A DNA stretch of 64,000 bases from Chryseobacterium ureilyticum (GTDB lineage: Bacteria; Bacteroidota; Bacteroidia; Flavobacteriales; Weeksellaceae), in NCBI RefSeq assembly GCF_900156735.1, contig NZ_FTOL01000001.1, positions 992,001-1,056,000 of the forward strand, read 5' to 3'. Shown piece by piece: positions 16,294 to 26,415 of the stretch (its first letter is position 1; each line of letters opens with the position of its first letter). A program made the position numbers and the translations under genes. Below the pieces are notes generated by a model. It was given only the letters and a program-made list of their open reading frames with translations, searched no databases and was not told the origin of the DNA.

Positions 16294-19107
16294 ATGGACA
16301 GATTTTCATTCCTAAACGCAGCTCATTCTCAGTTAATTGAGGATTTATACCAACAGTACTTAAAATTCCCAGATTCTTTAGAACCATCATGGAAAGCTTT
16401 CTTTCAAGGCTTCGATTTTGCTTTAGAGAACTACGGAGATGACGATAACATTCAATTTATTCAGGCTCCGGCCAACGCTGCTCCGGCAGTACAACAAATT
16501 TCTCAGGCGGTAACCAACGGAGAAGTTCCTGAACACATCAAAAAAGAATTTAAGGTAGTAAACCTTATCGAGGCTTACAGAACAAGAGGGCACCTGTTTA
16601 CAAAAACAAACCCTGTTAGAGAAAGAAGACATTACACACCTACTTTAGACATCGAAAACTTCGGTCTTTCTAAAGAAGATTTAAATACAAAATTCAACTG
16701 TGCAGTTGAAACAGGAATGAAAGAACCTGCTACTTTAGCAGATTTGATCAAGCACCTTGAAAATATCTACTGTGATTCTATCGGAGTAGAATATATGCAC
16801 ATCAACAATGTTGAAGAAAAAGATTTTATCAAAAGATGGCTTCAGGTTAATGAAAACCACCCAAGCCTTTCTGCAAATGAAAAAACAGAAATCTTATTAA
16901 AATTAAATCAGGCTGTAGCTTTTGAAAACTATCTTCACACAAAATTTGTAGGTCAGAAAAGATTCTCATTAGAAGGTGGAGAAACATTAATCCCGGCTTT
17001 AGACCAATTGATCTCAAGATCTTCTCAGTTAGGAGTAGATGAAGTAGTATTGGGTATGGCCCACAGAGGTAGATTGAATGTATTGACAAATATTTTCGGA
17101 AAATCTTACAAGCAAATTTTCTCAGAATTTGAAGGTAAAGAATTCGAAGAAGATGTATTCTCAGGTGACGTTAAATATCACTTAGGATCATCTAAAAAAA
17201 TAAAAACAGCTTCTGGAGAAGAAGTTTGTATTAATTTGACTCCAAACCCGTCTCACCTTGAAACGGTTGCTGCTCTTGTAGAAGGTATTTGCCGTGCAAA
17301 AGTAGATGATAAATATAAAGATTATTCTAAAATTCTACCAATTATCATCCATGGTGACGGGGCAATTGCAGGACAAGGTATTGCTTACGAAGTTGCTCAG
17401 ATGATGACATTGGAAGGATATAGAACAGGAGGTACGGTTCATATCGTTGTAAATAACCAGGTGTCGTTTACAACAAACTATATGGACGCAAGATCTTCAA
17501 CATACTGTACAGACATCGCAAAAGTTACAGAATCTCCTGTAATGCACGTAAACGCAGATGATGCTGAAGCTGTAGTTCACGCTATTCACTTTGCTGCTGA
17601 TTTCAGAGCTAAATTTGGTAAAGATGTTTATATCGATCTTTTAGGATATAGAAAATATGGACACAATGAAGGTGATGAGCCAAGATTTACTCAGCCTAAC
17701 TTGTATAAAACGATTTCTAAACACCCGAATCCAAGAGAAATTTATAAAGAGAAGTTACTGAAAGACAGCATTACTTCAAATGATGTAATTGCTAAAATGG
17801 AAACAGAATTTAAAGCTCTTCTAGATAAAGACTTTGATGCTTCCAAAGAAATTGAGAAAAACGTAATGGATGTGTTCATGGCTGAAGATTGGGTAAACTA
17901 TCCAATCGGAAAAAGAGGAGCAGTTCAATTACCTGTGGATACAAAATATGACTTAGTTAAGTTGAAAGAATTGGCGCTGAAAATGTCAACACTTCCGGCT
18001 GATAAAAAGTTCATCAATAAAATTACAAGACTTTTCGATAACCGTGTTAAAGCTATTGAAGGAAACTCATTAGACTGGGCATTAGGAGAGTGGTTAGCGT
18101 ATGCTACACTACTTGTGGAAGGTCACAACGTAAGAATCTCAGGGGAAGATGTAGAAAGAGGTACATTCTCTCACAGACATGCTGTAGTAAAAACAGAAGA
18201 TACAGAAGAAGAATATATCCCGTTAAGACACGTTTCAGAAAGCAGATTTGATGTGTTCAACTCTCACCTTTCAGAATATGGTGTTTTAGGCTTCGACTAT
18301 GGATATGCAATGGCTTCTCCAAATACATTGACAATCTGGGAAGCTCAGTTTGGTGACTTCGTGAACGGTGCTCAGATTATCGTTGACCAATATTTAGCTG
18401 CTGCAGAAGAAAAATGGAAAATCCAGGATGGATTGGTAATGTTATTGCCTCACGGTTCAGAAGGTCAGGGTGCAGAACACTCTTCAGCAAGATTAGAGAG
18501 ATTCTTAACACTTTGTGCTAATGAAAATATGGTAGTAGCAAATATTACTTCTCCTGCCAACTACTTCCACTTACTAAGAAGACAATTGAAGTGGGCGTTC
18601 AGAAAGCCATTGATCGTTATGAGTCCTAAATCTCTATTGAGACACCCTAAAGTAGTTTCTCCACTTGAAGATTTTGCAACAGGTTCATTCCAGCCAATCT
18701 TAGACGATCCAACAGCAGATCCTAAAAAAGTAGAAAAAGTAGTTCTTTGTTCAGGTAAACTGTACTTCGAATTATTAGCGAAGAAAGAAGAATTAAACTG
18801 TGAAAATATTGCATTAGTAAGATTCGAGCAGTTATATCCACTTCAAACAGATGCTATTGAAGCGATCTTCAACAAATACGAAAACAGAAAACAATTAGTG
18901 TGGGCTCAGGAAGAACCTGAAAACATGGGTGCTTGGTCTTATATTCTAAGAAATTTCAGAGACACAGGAATCCAGGTGGTTTCTCCAGTACCAAGCGGTG
19001 CTCCAGCTCCAGGTAGCCACAAAATGTTTGAGAAAAACCAAAATGCAGTGATCAACAGAGTTTTCGATAGAGACGATGCTCCTGTAAAAAGACCTGTTAC
19101 AGCTTAA
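16294..19107 (+). CDS. sucA: 2-oxoglutarate dehydrogenase E1 component SucA
   Basis: A 937-residue thiamine diphosphate enzyme of the TCA cycle that decarboxylates 2-oxoglutarate and passes the succinyl group to E2. Near the N-terminus is the E2-contact segment (LIEDLYQQYLKFPDSLEPSW). It has RFSLEGGETLIPALDQLI, GMAHRGRLNVLTN, the ThDP motif HGDGAIAGQG with VNNQVSF, and the C-terminal HGSEGQGAEHSSARLERFL. Full length for the family. It is followed by sucB after 39 bases. The E3 gene (lpd) is not in the window. Confidence 0.97.
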   Translation: MDRFSFLNAAHSQLIEDLYQQYLKFPDSLEPSWKAFFQGFDFALENYGDDDNIQFIQAPANAAPAVQQISQAVTNGEVPEHIKKEFKVVNLIEAYRTRGHLFTKTNPVRERRHYTPTLDIENFGLSKEDLNTKFNCAVETGMKEPATLADLIKHLENIYCDSIGVEYMHINNVEEKDFIKRWLQVNENHPSLSANEKTEILLKLNQAVAFENYLHTKFVGQKRFSLEGGETLIPALDQLISRSSQLGVDEVVLGMAHRGRLNVLTNIFGKSYKQIFSEFEGKEFEEDVFSGDVKYHLGSSKKIKTASGEEVCINLTPNPSHLETVAALVEGICRAKVDDKYKDYSKILPIIIHGDGAIAGQGIAYEVAQMMTLEGYRTGGTVHIVVNNQVSFTTNYMDARSSTYCTDIAKVTESPVMHVNADDAEAVVHAIHFAADFRAKFGKDVYIDLLGYRKYGHNEGDEPRFTQPNLYKTISKHPNPREIYKEKLLKDSITSNDVIAKMETEFKALLDKDFDASKEIEKNVMDVFMAEDWVNYPIGKRGAVQLPVDTKYDLVKLKELALKMSTLPADKKFINKITRLFDNRVKAIEGNSLDWALGEWLAYATLLVEGHNVRISGEDVERGTFSHRHAVVKTEDTEEEYIPLRHVSESRFDVFNSHLSEYGVLGFDYGYAMASPNTLTIWEAQFGDFVNGAQIIVDQYLAAAEEKWKIQDGLVMLLPHGSEGQGAEHSSARLERFLTLCANENMVVANITSPANYFHLLRRQLKWAFRKPLIVMSPKSLLRHPKVVSPLEDFATGSFQPILDDPTADPKKVEKVVLCSGKLYFELLAKKEELNCENIALVRFEQLYPLQTDAIEAIFNKYENRKQLVWAQEEPENMGAWSYILRNFRDTGIQVVSPVPSGAPAPGSHKMFEKNQNAVINRVFDRDDAPVKRPVTA

Positions 19108-19146
19108 TTTAAATAATATTCAATTAAAAAATAAAAAATACTCGAT

Positions 19147-20400
19147 ATGTCAGTTTTAGAAATGAAAGTTCCTTCACCGGGCGAATCAATCACAGAAGTT
19201 GAAATTGCAACTTGGCTTGTAAAAGATGGGGATTATGTAGAAAAAGATCAACCTATCGCTGAAGTAGACTCAGACAAAGCAACTCTTGAATTGCCAGCAG
19301 AACAAAGTGGTATTATCACTTTAAAAGCAGAAGAAGGTGATGTGGTACAAGTAGGTCAGGTAGTTTGTTTAATTGATATGGATGCTGCAAAACCAGAAGG
19401 TGCTGCACCAGCTGCTGAAGCTCCAAAACAAGAAGAAGCTCCGAAAGCTGCTGAACCAGCTAAACAAGAAGCTCCAAAACCAGCTGCACCAGTTGCCGCA
19501 CCTCAAACTTACGCTACAGGAGCTCCATCTCCGGCTGCTAAGAAAATCCTTGACGAAAAAGGAATGGATGCTGCACAGGTTTCAGGAACAGGAAGAGACG
19601 GAAGAATCACTAAAACTGATGCTGAATTAGCAGCAGTTCCTGCATTAGGAGGAAGCCCTCTTACTGCTACAGGTTCTAGATCTACAACTACGACTAAACT
19701 TTCAGTTTTAAGAAGAAAAATCGCTCAGAGATTAGTTTCTGTGAAGAACGAAACAGCTATGTTAACTACTTTCAACGAAGTTGACATGTCTGAAATCTTC
19801 AGATTAAGAAAGCAATATAAAGAAGAATTTGCTCAGAAACACGGAGTAGGACTTGGTTTCATGTCTTTCTTTACAAAAGCAGTTACAAGAGCATTACAAA
19901 TGTATCCAGATGTAAATGCATCTATCGACGGAGACTTCAAAGTAAATTATGATTTCTGCGATATTTCAATTGCTGTTTCAGGTCCTAAAGGATTGATGGT
20001 TCCTGTATTGAGAAATGCAGAAAACATGTCTTTCAGCTCTGTTGAAGCAAACATCAAAGATCTTGCTATAAAAGTAAGAGACGGTAAAATTACTGTTGAT
20101 GAAATGACTGGTGGTACTTTCACAATTACAAACGGTGGTACTTTCGGATCTATGATGTCTACACCTATCATCAACCCTCCACAATCTGCAATTCTTGGTA
20201 TGCACAACATTATCCAGAGACCAGTGGCTGTTGACGGACAAGTAGTAATCAGACCAATGATGTATGTTGCAATGTCTTATGACCACAGAATTATCGACGG
20301 AAAAGAGTCTGTAGGATTCCTTGTAGCGGTAAAAGAAGCAATCGACAATCCTGTTGAAATATTAATGGGTGGAGACGAAAGAAAAGGTCTTGGATTATAG
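19147..20400 (+). CDS. sucB: 2-oxoglutarate dehydrogenase E2, dihydrolipoyl succinyltransferase
   Basis: A 417-residue E2 core protein. The lipoyl domain (1-77) carries the lipoylated lysine K44 in [11 protein letters not shown] flexible Ala/Pro/Glu/Lys-rich linker (about 80-120) follows, then a peripheral-subunit binding domain ([19 protein letters not shown]) and the acyltransferase domain with the catalytic motif YDHRIIDG near the C-terminus. It works with SucA, encoded just upstream. A strong terminator lies 30 bases after the stop, closing the sucAB operon. Confidence 0.96.
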   Translation: MSVLEMKVPSPGESITEVEIATWLVKDGDYVEKDQPIAEVDSDKATLELPAEQSGIITLKAEEGDVVQVGQVVCLIDMDAAKPEGAAPAAEAPKQEEAPKAAEPAKQEAPKPAAPVAAPQTYATGAPSPAAKKILDEKGMDAAQVSGTGRDGRITKTDAELAAVPALGGSPLTATGSRSTTTTKLSVLRRKIAQRLVSVKNETAMLTTFNEVDMSEIFRLRKQYKEEFAQKHGVGLGFMSFFTKAVTRALQMYPDVNASIDGDFKVNYDFCDISIAVSGPKGLMVPVLRNAENMSFSSVEANIKDLAIKVRDGKITVDEMTGGTFTITNGGTFGSMMSTPIINPPQSAILGMHNIIQRPVAVDGQVVIRPMMYVAMSYDHRIIDGKESVGFLVAVKEAIDNPVEILMGGDERKGLGL

Positions 20401-20430
20401 TTTTAATGAAATTATAATATAAATATATAA

Positions 20431-20457
20431 TCTCGCCTTAAAAAAGGCGAGATTTTT
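20431..20457 (+). terminator. Terminator of the sucAB operon
   Basis: A perfect 9-bp stem TCTCGCCTT / AAGGCGAGA with an AAAA loop, followed by five T. Confidence 0.9.
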
Positions 20458-20480
20458 GTATCTATTAAGAAAATACTATA

Positions 20481-20870
20481 ATGATGTTTTCAAAAATGAC
20501 TTCCAATATCAAAGTTTCAGTAATACCTGAATATGATAGTAAGAATAGTTATCCATCCGAAAACCGTTATGTCTTCAAGTACAATATAACCATAGAAAAT
20601 GACGGAAGCTTTCCTATAAAAGTACTGAAAAGAAAATGGCTCATCTTTGATGTAGGATTTGGATACACAGAAATTATTGGAGATGGAATTATCGGTTTGA
20701 CTCCTGAAATAGGGACAGGCGAAAATTTTGCTTATTTCTCCAATGTAATGCTTCGTTCCGGAGTAGGAAATATGAGCGGGAAATACCTCGTTAAAAACCT
20801 GGAAACACAGGAAACTTTTGAGATTGATATCCCAAAATTTAATTTATTATCTGAAGTTTTGAGTAATTAA
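20481..20870 (+). CDS. apaG: ApaG domain protein (Co2+/Mg2+ efflux-associated)
   Basis: A 129-residue single-domain protein with the ApaG fold. The conserved core is visible: FKYNITIENDGSFPIKVLKR, WLIFDVG, IGDGIIGLTPEIGTGENFAY, MSGKYLV and the FEIDIPKF end. ApaG is genetically linked to cobalt and magnesium homeostasis in enteric bacteria, and its molecular role is unsettled. Starts at 20481, 20484 and 20496 are all possible. The usual family N-terminus fits the third ATG as well as the first. It converges on the next gene with only two bases between stops. Confidence 0.88.
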   Translation: MMFSKMTSNIKVSVIPEYDSKNSYPSENRYVFKYNITIENDGSFPIKVLKRKWLIFDVGFGYTEIIGDGIIGLTPEIGTGENFAYFSNVMLRSGVGNMSGKYLVKNLETQETFEIDIPKFNLLSEVLSN

Positions 20871-20872
20871 AA

Positions 20873-21604
20873 TTATTCTTTAATAAATTGATGTCTGCTA
20901 ATACCACTTTGAGATTTTACTTCCATAAAGTAGCCCCCTTTCAGCAGGTTAGAGACATTAATTTCAGCATCAGAAGATAGGTTTTGAAGTACTAGTTTTC
21001 CCTCCATATTGTACACTTTTATCCATTCAATACGATCTGTCTTTTTCAGATGAACAGAACCTTCTTTTACAGGATTAGGGTAAATTGTTCCAGCTTTGTT
21101 AGATAGTTGTGTTTTAGATTCTTTTGTGCCCAAAGTTCCGGATTGATAAAAAGCCTGATGTCCCAAACTATTGGTTATAATAAGATTTCTCATTCCTCCA
21201 TTATCCAAAATTTGATAGCTGTAACTATTGGAACCTATACTGAAATAATCATTGTATTGCGTGTGAAAAGCTATATTTTCTGGCATTGTACAATTGGTTG
21301 TTCCGGTTCCATGAGACCAGAAATTAAAGCTATTAGCTGTTATTTCATTGTTATAGATTAACGCCCATATACCAGTCCCGCAGATTGGGTTGCTCATGCT
21401 GGTTGTTGAACCTGGAGGTGGTGGAGTATTAGGAGTTGCTGAAAAAGTTAAAATTGGGCTACCCATTTCGCTGTTCTGAGGGAGAGAATAAGTAGTATTA
21501 TTTATTACGATTTTCTTTAAGTTCCAGTCTGCACCGTGAAGTGCTGTCTGTGCATGCACAATAATACCGGCGATTGCGGTAATAGATAATAAGAGTTTTT
21601 TCAT
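20873..21604 (-). CDS. Secreted protein with T9SS type A sorting domain
   Basis: A 243-residue protein. Residues 1-18 are a signal peptide (MKKLLLSITAIAGIIVHAQ). The mature part starts ALHGADWNLKKIVINNTTYSLP, which resembles META-type domains. A Pro/Thr/Ser-rich stretch lies near 57-70. The last ~70 residues (AGTIYPNPVKEGSVHLK ... GGYFMEV ... HQFIKE) are a typical C-terminal domain for the type IX secretion system, so the protein is exported across the outer membrane and possibly anchored on the surface. Function unknown. It ends two bases from apaG in a convergent arrangement. Confidence 0.82.
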   Translation of the reverse strand: MKKLLLSITAIAGIIVHAQTALHGADWNLKKIVINNTTYSLPQNSEMGSPILTFSATPNTPPPPGSTTSMSNPICGTGIWALIYNNEITANSFNFWSHGTGTTNCTMPENIAFHTQYNDYFSIGSNSYSYQILDNGGMRNLIITNSLGHQAFYQSGTLGTKESKTQLSNKAGTIYPNPVKEGSVHLKKTDRIEWIKVYNMEGKLVLQNLSSDAEINVSNLLKGGYFMEVKSQSGISRHQFIKE

Positions 21605-21620
21605 GGTTTTTGTTTTAAAG

Positions 21621-22178
21621 TTACAGTTTTTTTATATTATTTTTTAATGCTGAATCATTTATTTCTTCATTTCTTGTAATGAACAGCTTTTCAAAAGCAA
21701 GTAAAGAAATTTTTGCACAAACCTCTGCATCAGCTCCAGCCCTGTGATGGGTAAAGTCAATATTATGATATTCAGCCAATGGTTTCAAACCATATTTGGG
21801 TAAATAATTCCATGATTTCTTGGCAAGCTGAATACTACACAGATAATTAATATTGGGGGTAAACATTCCATAATGCTGAAGACATCCTCTTAGAACAGAA
21901 GCGTCAAAACCTGCGTTATGAGCTATCATTAAACTTCCATACATCATATTCTGAGCCTCATACCAAATTTCATCAAATGTAGGAGCGTCTTTTACATCTT
22001 CCGGATGAATGCCGTGAACAGCAACGTTAAATCTACTGAAATAAGGAAAGCTTGGAGGCTTGATCAGCCAGGTTTTAGTTTCCACAATTTTAGAATCCTG
22101 CACTATACAGATTCCCATCTCACATGCTGAGTTTTTTTCGTGAGTGGCTGTTTCAAAGTCTATTGCGCAGAAGTCCAT
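21621..22178 (-). CDS. 3'-5' exonuclease, DnaQ-like (DEDDh)
   Basis: A 185-residue DEDDh exonuclease. ExoI motif: FCAIDFETAT (D7, E9). ExoII: IAHNAGFDASVLR. ExoIII: HHRAGADAEVCA, with the histidine five residues before the Asp. It is similar to the proofreading epsilon subunit and small stand-alone exonucleases. It has no BRCT or GIY-YIG domain, so it may act in repair or RNA turnover rather than replication. It lies 16 bases upstream of the secreted-protein gene on the same strand. Confidence 0.85.
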   Translation of the reverse strand: MDFCAIDFETATHEKNSACEMGICIVQDSKIVETKTWLIKPPSFPYFSRFNVAVHGIHPEDVKDAPTFDEIWYEAQNMMYGSLMIAHNAGFDASVLRGCLQHYGMFTPNINYLCSIQLAKKSWNYLPKYGLKPLAEYHNIDFTHHRAGADAEVCAKISLLAFEKLFITRNEEINDSALKNNIKKL

Positions 22179-22265
22179 TTGTTTTAAAATTTGAAGTTTG
22201 ATATTATTGAAAATGTAAAACTTGCAATGTAATAATATATAAATAATCCGACGATTAGTAATACC

Positions 22266-23243
22266 CTACTTACCACCTAAAAAATGTCTAAAAATTAACC
22301 ATTTTGATTGATAAAATTGCTCTTTCTGATGGTTTTGTCTAAGTTTCCAGGTTCCTGGAAGTTGTCCATAGAAACCAAAATGAGCTCTTACAACTGCCCA
22401 AAGGTGAGGAAAACCCTGTTTTAATCCAAAATAAATTCCAGCTACACCATCCAGACATAATCTGAAAAAAATAAGCCCTATTAATTTGGGAAAAGGGAGA
22501 TTCTTAAGCATCATCGACAAATTATTTCGGATATTCAAGTAGGTCTTCTGTGCACTTTGTTTATTCAACGTTCCGCCACCTACATGATATACCTTAGATT
22601 TACCTGTATAAAAAATCTTTTTACCTGTATTGATCAATCTCCAGCAAAGGTCAATTTCTTCCTGATGGGCGAAAAATCTTGCATCAAAACCTTTCTGTTC
22701 CCAAAAATCTTTTGAACGGATAAAAAAGCAGCATCCGGAAGCCCAGAAAATTTCTGTTTCATCATCATACTGTCCTTTATCTTCTTCCAGATCATCAAAT
22801 ACACGTCCACGGCAGTAAGGGTATCCTAAATTGTCTATTAAACCACCTGCTGCACCCGCAAATTCAAAAGAGTTTCTATTGGTATAAGATAAAATTTTAG
22901 GTTGAATAGCAGAAATGGAATCGCTTTTTTCAAATAACTCCAATACAGGATCAATCCAGTTTTCGGTAACTTCTACATCAGAATTAAGAAGGCAGTAATA
23001 TTCATTCTTGATCTCTTTTAATCCTTCATTATAACCTCCGGCAAAACCATAATTTTCATTGTTTTTAATAACTTTTACAGTAGGGAAGTGAGTATTCAGG
23101 AATTCTCTGGAATCATCCGTAGAAAGATTGTCAATGACATAAATATCTGCATTTTGAGAAAATTGAACTACACCGGGAAGGAATTTTTCAAGCCAATTTC
23201 TTCCGTTCCAGTTTAAGATGGCAACTGCCAGTTTTTTCTGCAT
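22266..23243 (-). CDS. Glycosyltransferase family 2 protein
   Basis: A 325-residue GT-A glycosyltransferase. The nucleotide-sugar site is AVAILNWNGRNWLEKFLPGV, followed by DIYVIDNLSTDD and NENYGFAGGYNEGL. The metal-binding region is LLNSDVEV. An acceptor-side motif is DLCWRLINTG. It resembles rhamnosyltransferases that build surface polysaccharides. There is an amphipathic C-terminal segment but no clear membrane helix. Its start is six bases from the stop of the acyltransferase gene, so the two are co-transcribed and probably both act on envelope lipids or glycans. Confidence 0.9.
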   Translation of the reverse strand: MQKKLAVAILNWNGRNWLEKFLPGVVQFSQNADIYVIDNLSTDDSREFLNTHFPTVKVIKNNENYGFAGGYNEGLKEIKNEYYCLLNSDVEVTENWIDPVLELFEKSDSISAIQPKILSYTNRNSFEFAGAAGGLIDNLGYPYCRGRVFDDLEEDKGQYDDETEIFWASGCCFFIRSKDFWEQKGFDARFFAHQEEIDLCWRLINTGKKIFYTGKSKVYHVGGGTLNKQSAQKTYLNIRNNLSMMLKNLPFPKLIGLIFFRLCLDGVAGIYFGLKQGFPHLWAVVRAHFGFYGQLPGTWKLRQNHQKEQFYQSKWLIFRHFLGGK

Positions 23244-23249
23244 GTAAAT

Positions 23250-24134
23250 CTATTTTTTTTCAGAATCAAAATTTTTGATGGAATCCTGATACTTCCATTT
23301 TCTGTGTGACCAAAGATAGTTGTCAGGGTGCTTGTGTAAAGTGTTTTCCAACATTTTATGGAATTTTCTTACCACTTCATGTTCTACAAACTTTTCATTG
23401 TCCGGATAGATTCTGTAGTAATTAACCTGATAATACCCGCGCTTTACTTTTTTCATTTCACAATAAATAAAAGCGAGATCCATTCTTGTGGCTAATTTGT
23501 CATAACCTATAAAAACAGGAGTTCTTTGGTTCAAAAATTCCAATCCGTAATTAACATGTGAAAAATGAGGAGTTTGATCAGCCACAAACATGTAGATAGA
23601 ATCTCCATCATTTTTGCTTCTGAAAATATTAAGGATTACTTCGTTTGCTTCCAGAGCTTCATTTCCAAATTTGTTTCGGACTTTTTTCATCTGATTTTCC
23701 CAAAAATCACTGTTTACTTTCCTATACACAGGGTGACAGTGTTTTTGAGGAACAATTCTTGCCAAAGCATTAATCCATTCCCAGTTAAAAACATGTCCGG
23801 CAAGAAGAATAATATTTTTACCCTCCTTTTGCACTTCATGAAATACATCCTGATTGATGTGCTGCATTCTTACTCTGGACTCTGTTTCAGAAATACTGAA
23901 TGACTTTATTGTTTCTACGAGATAATCGGAGAAATTACGATAGAATTTTTTTCGGATTTTTCTGATCTCATCTTCAGATTTATCAGGGAAGGAGTTTTTA
24001 AGATTTTGGGTAATAACCTCTTTTCTATAGCCTACCAGATAATAGTTTAGGAAGAAAATAACATCCGAGAATATGTACAATATTCTAAGCGGAAGTTTGG
24101 AGACGAAAAATAATATTTTAATTAAGAAGCTCAT
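23250..24134 (-). CDS. Lysophospholipid/lipid A acyltransferase (LpxL/HtrB family)
   Basis: A 294-residue protein with an N-terminal membrane anchor (about 3-35). The catalytic HX4E motif is in LAGHVFNWEW (His and Glu four residues apart). Later motifs are FVADQTPH and the C-terminal DNYLWSHRKWKYQ. The family transfers a second acyl chain to lipid A precursors at the inner membrane, and in Bacteroidota some members make other acylated lipids. It is the first gene of a two-gene unit with the glycosyltransferase. Confidence 0.88.
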   Translation of the reverse strand: MSFLIKILFFVSKLPLRILYIFSDVIFFLNYYLVGYRKEVITQNLKNSFPDKSEDEIRKIRKKFYRNFSDYLVETIKSFSISETESRVRMQHINQDVFHEVQKEGKNIILLAGHVFNWEWINALARIVPQKHCHPVYRKVNSDFWENQMKKVRNKFGNEALEANEVILNIFRSKNDGDSIYMFVADQTPHFSHVNYGLEFLNQRTPVFIGYDKLATRMDLAFIYCEMKKVKRGYYQVNYYRIYPDNEKFVEHEVVRKFHKMLENTLHKHPDNYLWSHRKWKYQDSIKNFDSEKK

Positions 24135-24142
24135 AAAACACG

Positions 24143-24150
24143 CAAATTTA
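24143..24150 (-). promoter_or_regulatory. -7 box TAAATTTG for the acyltransferase-glycosyltransferase unit
   Basis: The box ends eight bases before the ATG at 24134, implying a 5' leader of only a few bases. No TTG at the -33 spacing. Confidence 0.45.
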
Positions 24151-24171
24151 GTGATAATAAAATTATGGTTC

Positions 24172-24179
24172 TATTTTTG
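24172..24179 (+). promoter_or_regulatory. -7 box TATTTTTG for the thioredoxin-like gene
   Basis: The box is 35 bases before the ATG at 24215, in the divergent gap with the acyltransferase gene. Confidence 0.45.
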
Positions 24180-24214
24180 CTGAGGGATAAGTATTATTTT
24201 TTTACTTTTATGTT

Positions 24215-24745
24215 ATGAAAAAATTGACATTAATTGCTTTTTTGGGATTAAGCTCTCTTGCTTTTTCACAGGAAGTGAAGAATTTACCGGCTCAACAAAC
24301 AGAGCTGGATGCTAAGAAAAAAGCTGCGGAAGAGAAAGCTAAGCTTCCTAAACCTTATAATCCAAAGGCTGATGCACAGGCTGATATTAAAAAATTAGTT
24401 GCAAAAGCTAAAAAAGAAGGGAAACAAATTCTTATTCAGGCTGGTGGAAACTGGTGTATCTGGTGTCTCCGTTTTAATAATTTTGTACAGGAAACTCCTG
24501 AACTGAAAGAAATTGTAGATAAAAAATATTTGTATTATCATTTAAATTATTCTCCGGACAATAAGAATGAGAAAACTTTTGCTCAGTATATCAATATTAA
24601 GGAACAGCAATTCTATCCATTCTTTATCGTTTTAGATGAGAACGGGAAAAAAATCCATGTTCAACAAAGTGAGGTTTTGGAAGAAGGAAAAGGATACAGC
24701 AAAGAAAAGGTTAAAAAATTCCTTGAGGAAGGAAAGCTTCTTTAA
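24215..24745 (+). CDS. Secreted thioredoxin-like protein with a CxxC site
   Basis: A 176-residue protein with a signal peptide (MKKLTLIAFLGLSSLAFSQ) that directs it to the periplasm. A charged, Lys/Ala-rich stretch covers about 28-68. The thioredoxin-like domain then starts, with GGNWCIWCLRFNNF (Cys81 and Cys84) and FYPFFIVLDENGKKI, where the cis-proline position is P. The WCxWC form resembles DUF255 and thiol-disulfide isomerase-like proteins. It is likely a disulfide reductase or isomerase for exported proteins. Monocistronic, with its own terminator. Confidence 0.85.
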   Translation: MKKLTLIAFLGLSSLAFSQEVKNLPAQQTELDAKKKAAEEKAKLPKPYNPKADAQADIKKLVAKAKKEGKQILIQAGGNWCIWCLRFNNFVQETPELKEIVDKKYLYYHLNYSPDNKNEKTFAQYINIKEQQFYPFFIVLDENGKKIHVQQSEVLEEGKGYSKEKVKKFLEEGKLL

Positions 24746-24776
24746 AAAGGTTTTTTTTATATCTGAATATTTATAT

Positions 24777-24807
24777 AAAAGGTTGTTTCTATGGAAACAA
24801 CCTTTTT
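24777..24807. terminator. Bidirectional terminator
   Basis: A 9-bp perfect stem GGTTGTTTC / GAAACAACC, flanked by A4 and T5. It can end both the thioredoxin-like gene and the convergent aldehyde dehydrogenase gene. Confidence 0.85.
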
Positions 24808-24864
24808 CAATTGATAATTTTCTCCTTTTAAGTTAAATTTGTGTAATTTCTGTTTAAAAAAGAA

Positions 24865-26226
24865 TCATAGTAATTTTTTTATCCAGCTTAATTTTTTTTC
24901 AGAATAAGGTGGATATTTTATATTCGGTTCACCCCAGGTTGTTTTTTCAAGAACAGATTTCTGATGTGAAAAAGCTTCAAAGCCAAATTTTCCATGGTAA
25001 TTTCCAATTCCGGAAGTTCCTACACCACCAAAAGGCAGATGATCATTGCTTAAATGCATCACAGTATCATTAATGCATCCACCACCAAAAGAAATTTTTT
25101 GGGTAAAATGTTCTTTTTCTTCAGTATTATTGGTAAAAAGATAGGCGGCAAGAGGTTTTTCCAATTCGAGAATAGCTTTTAAAGCGCTGTTATAATTTTT
25201 AAAACTGGTAACAGGAAGAAGAGGACCAAAGATTTCTTCCTGCATAATCTCATCTTTCCAGTCAACATTATTGAGAATGGTAGGTTCTATAAACCGGTTT
25301 TCTTCATCGAAGTTTCCTCCAAAGTATATTTTTTTCTGATCAATAAGCTTCGTTAAGCGTTGAAAATTTCTTTGATTAATGATTTGGGTATATTGATCTG
25401 AATCCGGACTGTATTGAAATTCTTTAATATATTTTCTCAACATTTCCAGGAATTGCTCCTGTACAGATTCTTCAACCAATAAATAATCCGGAGCTACACA
25501 AGTTTGTCCGGCATTTAAAAATTTTCCCCAGACAATTCTTTTTGCTGCTATTTCAAGATTGGCATGTTGTGTTACAATCGCTGGTGATTTTCCGCCTAAT
25601 TCAAGGACTACGGGTGCTAGATGTTCTGCGGCAGCTTTATAAATGATCTTTCCTACTTTGGTACTTCCTGTGAAAAATATTTTATCAAATTTTAGTCTTA
25701 AAAGTTCTGTAGTTTCGTCAATTCCGCCTTCGTATACGTACAGATATTCTGATGGAAAGTTTTCATTGATGATTTGAGACATCGCTTTCATTGTATTTTC
25801 AGCAATTTCACTGGGTTTCAAAATACAACAGTTCCCGGCAGCAATTGCAGCAATCATAGGAGACAGGGATAATTGATAAGGATAATTCCATGCACCTATC
25901 ACTAAAGTACAGCCCAATGGATCGGAATAAATTTTGCTGCTTCCCAGTTGATTTACCATGTTGGTACTTACTTTTTTAGGCTTTGCAAGAGCTTTTAAAT
26001 TTTTCAGATAGTAATCAATATCTTTCAGAATAAAGGAAATCTCTGTAGTATAAGTATCAAATTTCGATTTTCTAAAATCTTTATAGATAGCTTCATATAA
26101 CAGGGTTTCATTAGATATAATAAGACTTTTAAGCTTTTCGAGATACATTTTTCTGAATGATAAGCTTTTTGTTTGCTGTGTTGCAAAAAAAACTCGTTGT
26201 TTCAGTAAAATACTTTCAATTTCCAT
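24865..26226 (-). CDS. Aldehyde dehydrogenase family protein
   Basis: A 453-residue NAD(P)-dependent aldehyde dehydrogenase of the shorter class-3-like type. Active-site residues are Asn114 in GAWNYP, Glu209 in VLELGGKSPAIV and the nucleophile Cys243 in NAGQTCVAPDY. The cofactor strand is FFTGSTKVGKIIY, and the C-terminal motif is PFGGVGTSGIGNYHGKFGFEAFSHQK. Related enzymes oxidise medium- and long-chain or aromatic aldehydes. It stands alone on its strand, with about 190 bases to the next gene upstream. Confidence 0.92.
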   Translation of the reverse strand: MEIESILLKQRVFFATQQTKSLSFRKMYLEKLKSLIISNETLLYEAIYKDFRKSKFDTYTTEISFILKDIDYYLKNLKALAKPKKVSTNMVNQLGSSKIYSDPLGCTLVIGAWNYPYQLSLSPMIAAIAAGNCCILKPSEIAENTMKAMSQIINENFPSEYLYVYEGGIDETTELLRLKFDKIFFTGSTKVGKIIYKAAAEHLAPVVLELGGKSPAIVTQHANLEIAAKRIVWGKFLNAGQTCVAPDYLLVEESVQEQFLEMLRKYIKEFQYSPDSDQYTQIINQRNFQRLTKLIDQKKIYFGGNFDEENRFIEPTILNNVDWKDEIMQEEIFGPLLPVTSFKNYNSALKAILELEKPLAAYLFTNNTEEKEHFTQKISFGGGCINDTVMHLSNDHLPFGGVGTSGIGNYHGKFGFEAFSHQKSVLEKTTWGEPNIKYPPYSEKKLSWIKKLL

Positions 26227-26415
26227 TAGTGATTTTTTTATTAAACGTTCAGATTTTCAGGATCGTATTGCAGGAAAATTTTTTAATAATAATAAAGTAT
26301 TAAATTAAATAAAAATTATATAATGTCCTATTTTTATTAATTGAATAGTAAATTTTATAAAAATCATTGTTTGGTGATAAAAAATATTATAGTTTTATAT
26401 ATTTAAATTTTGAGA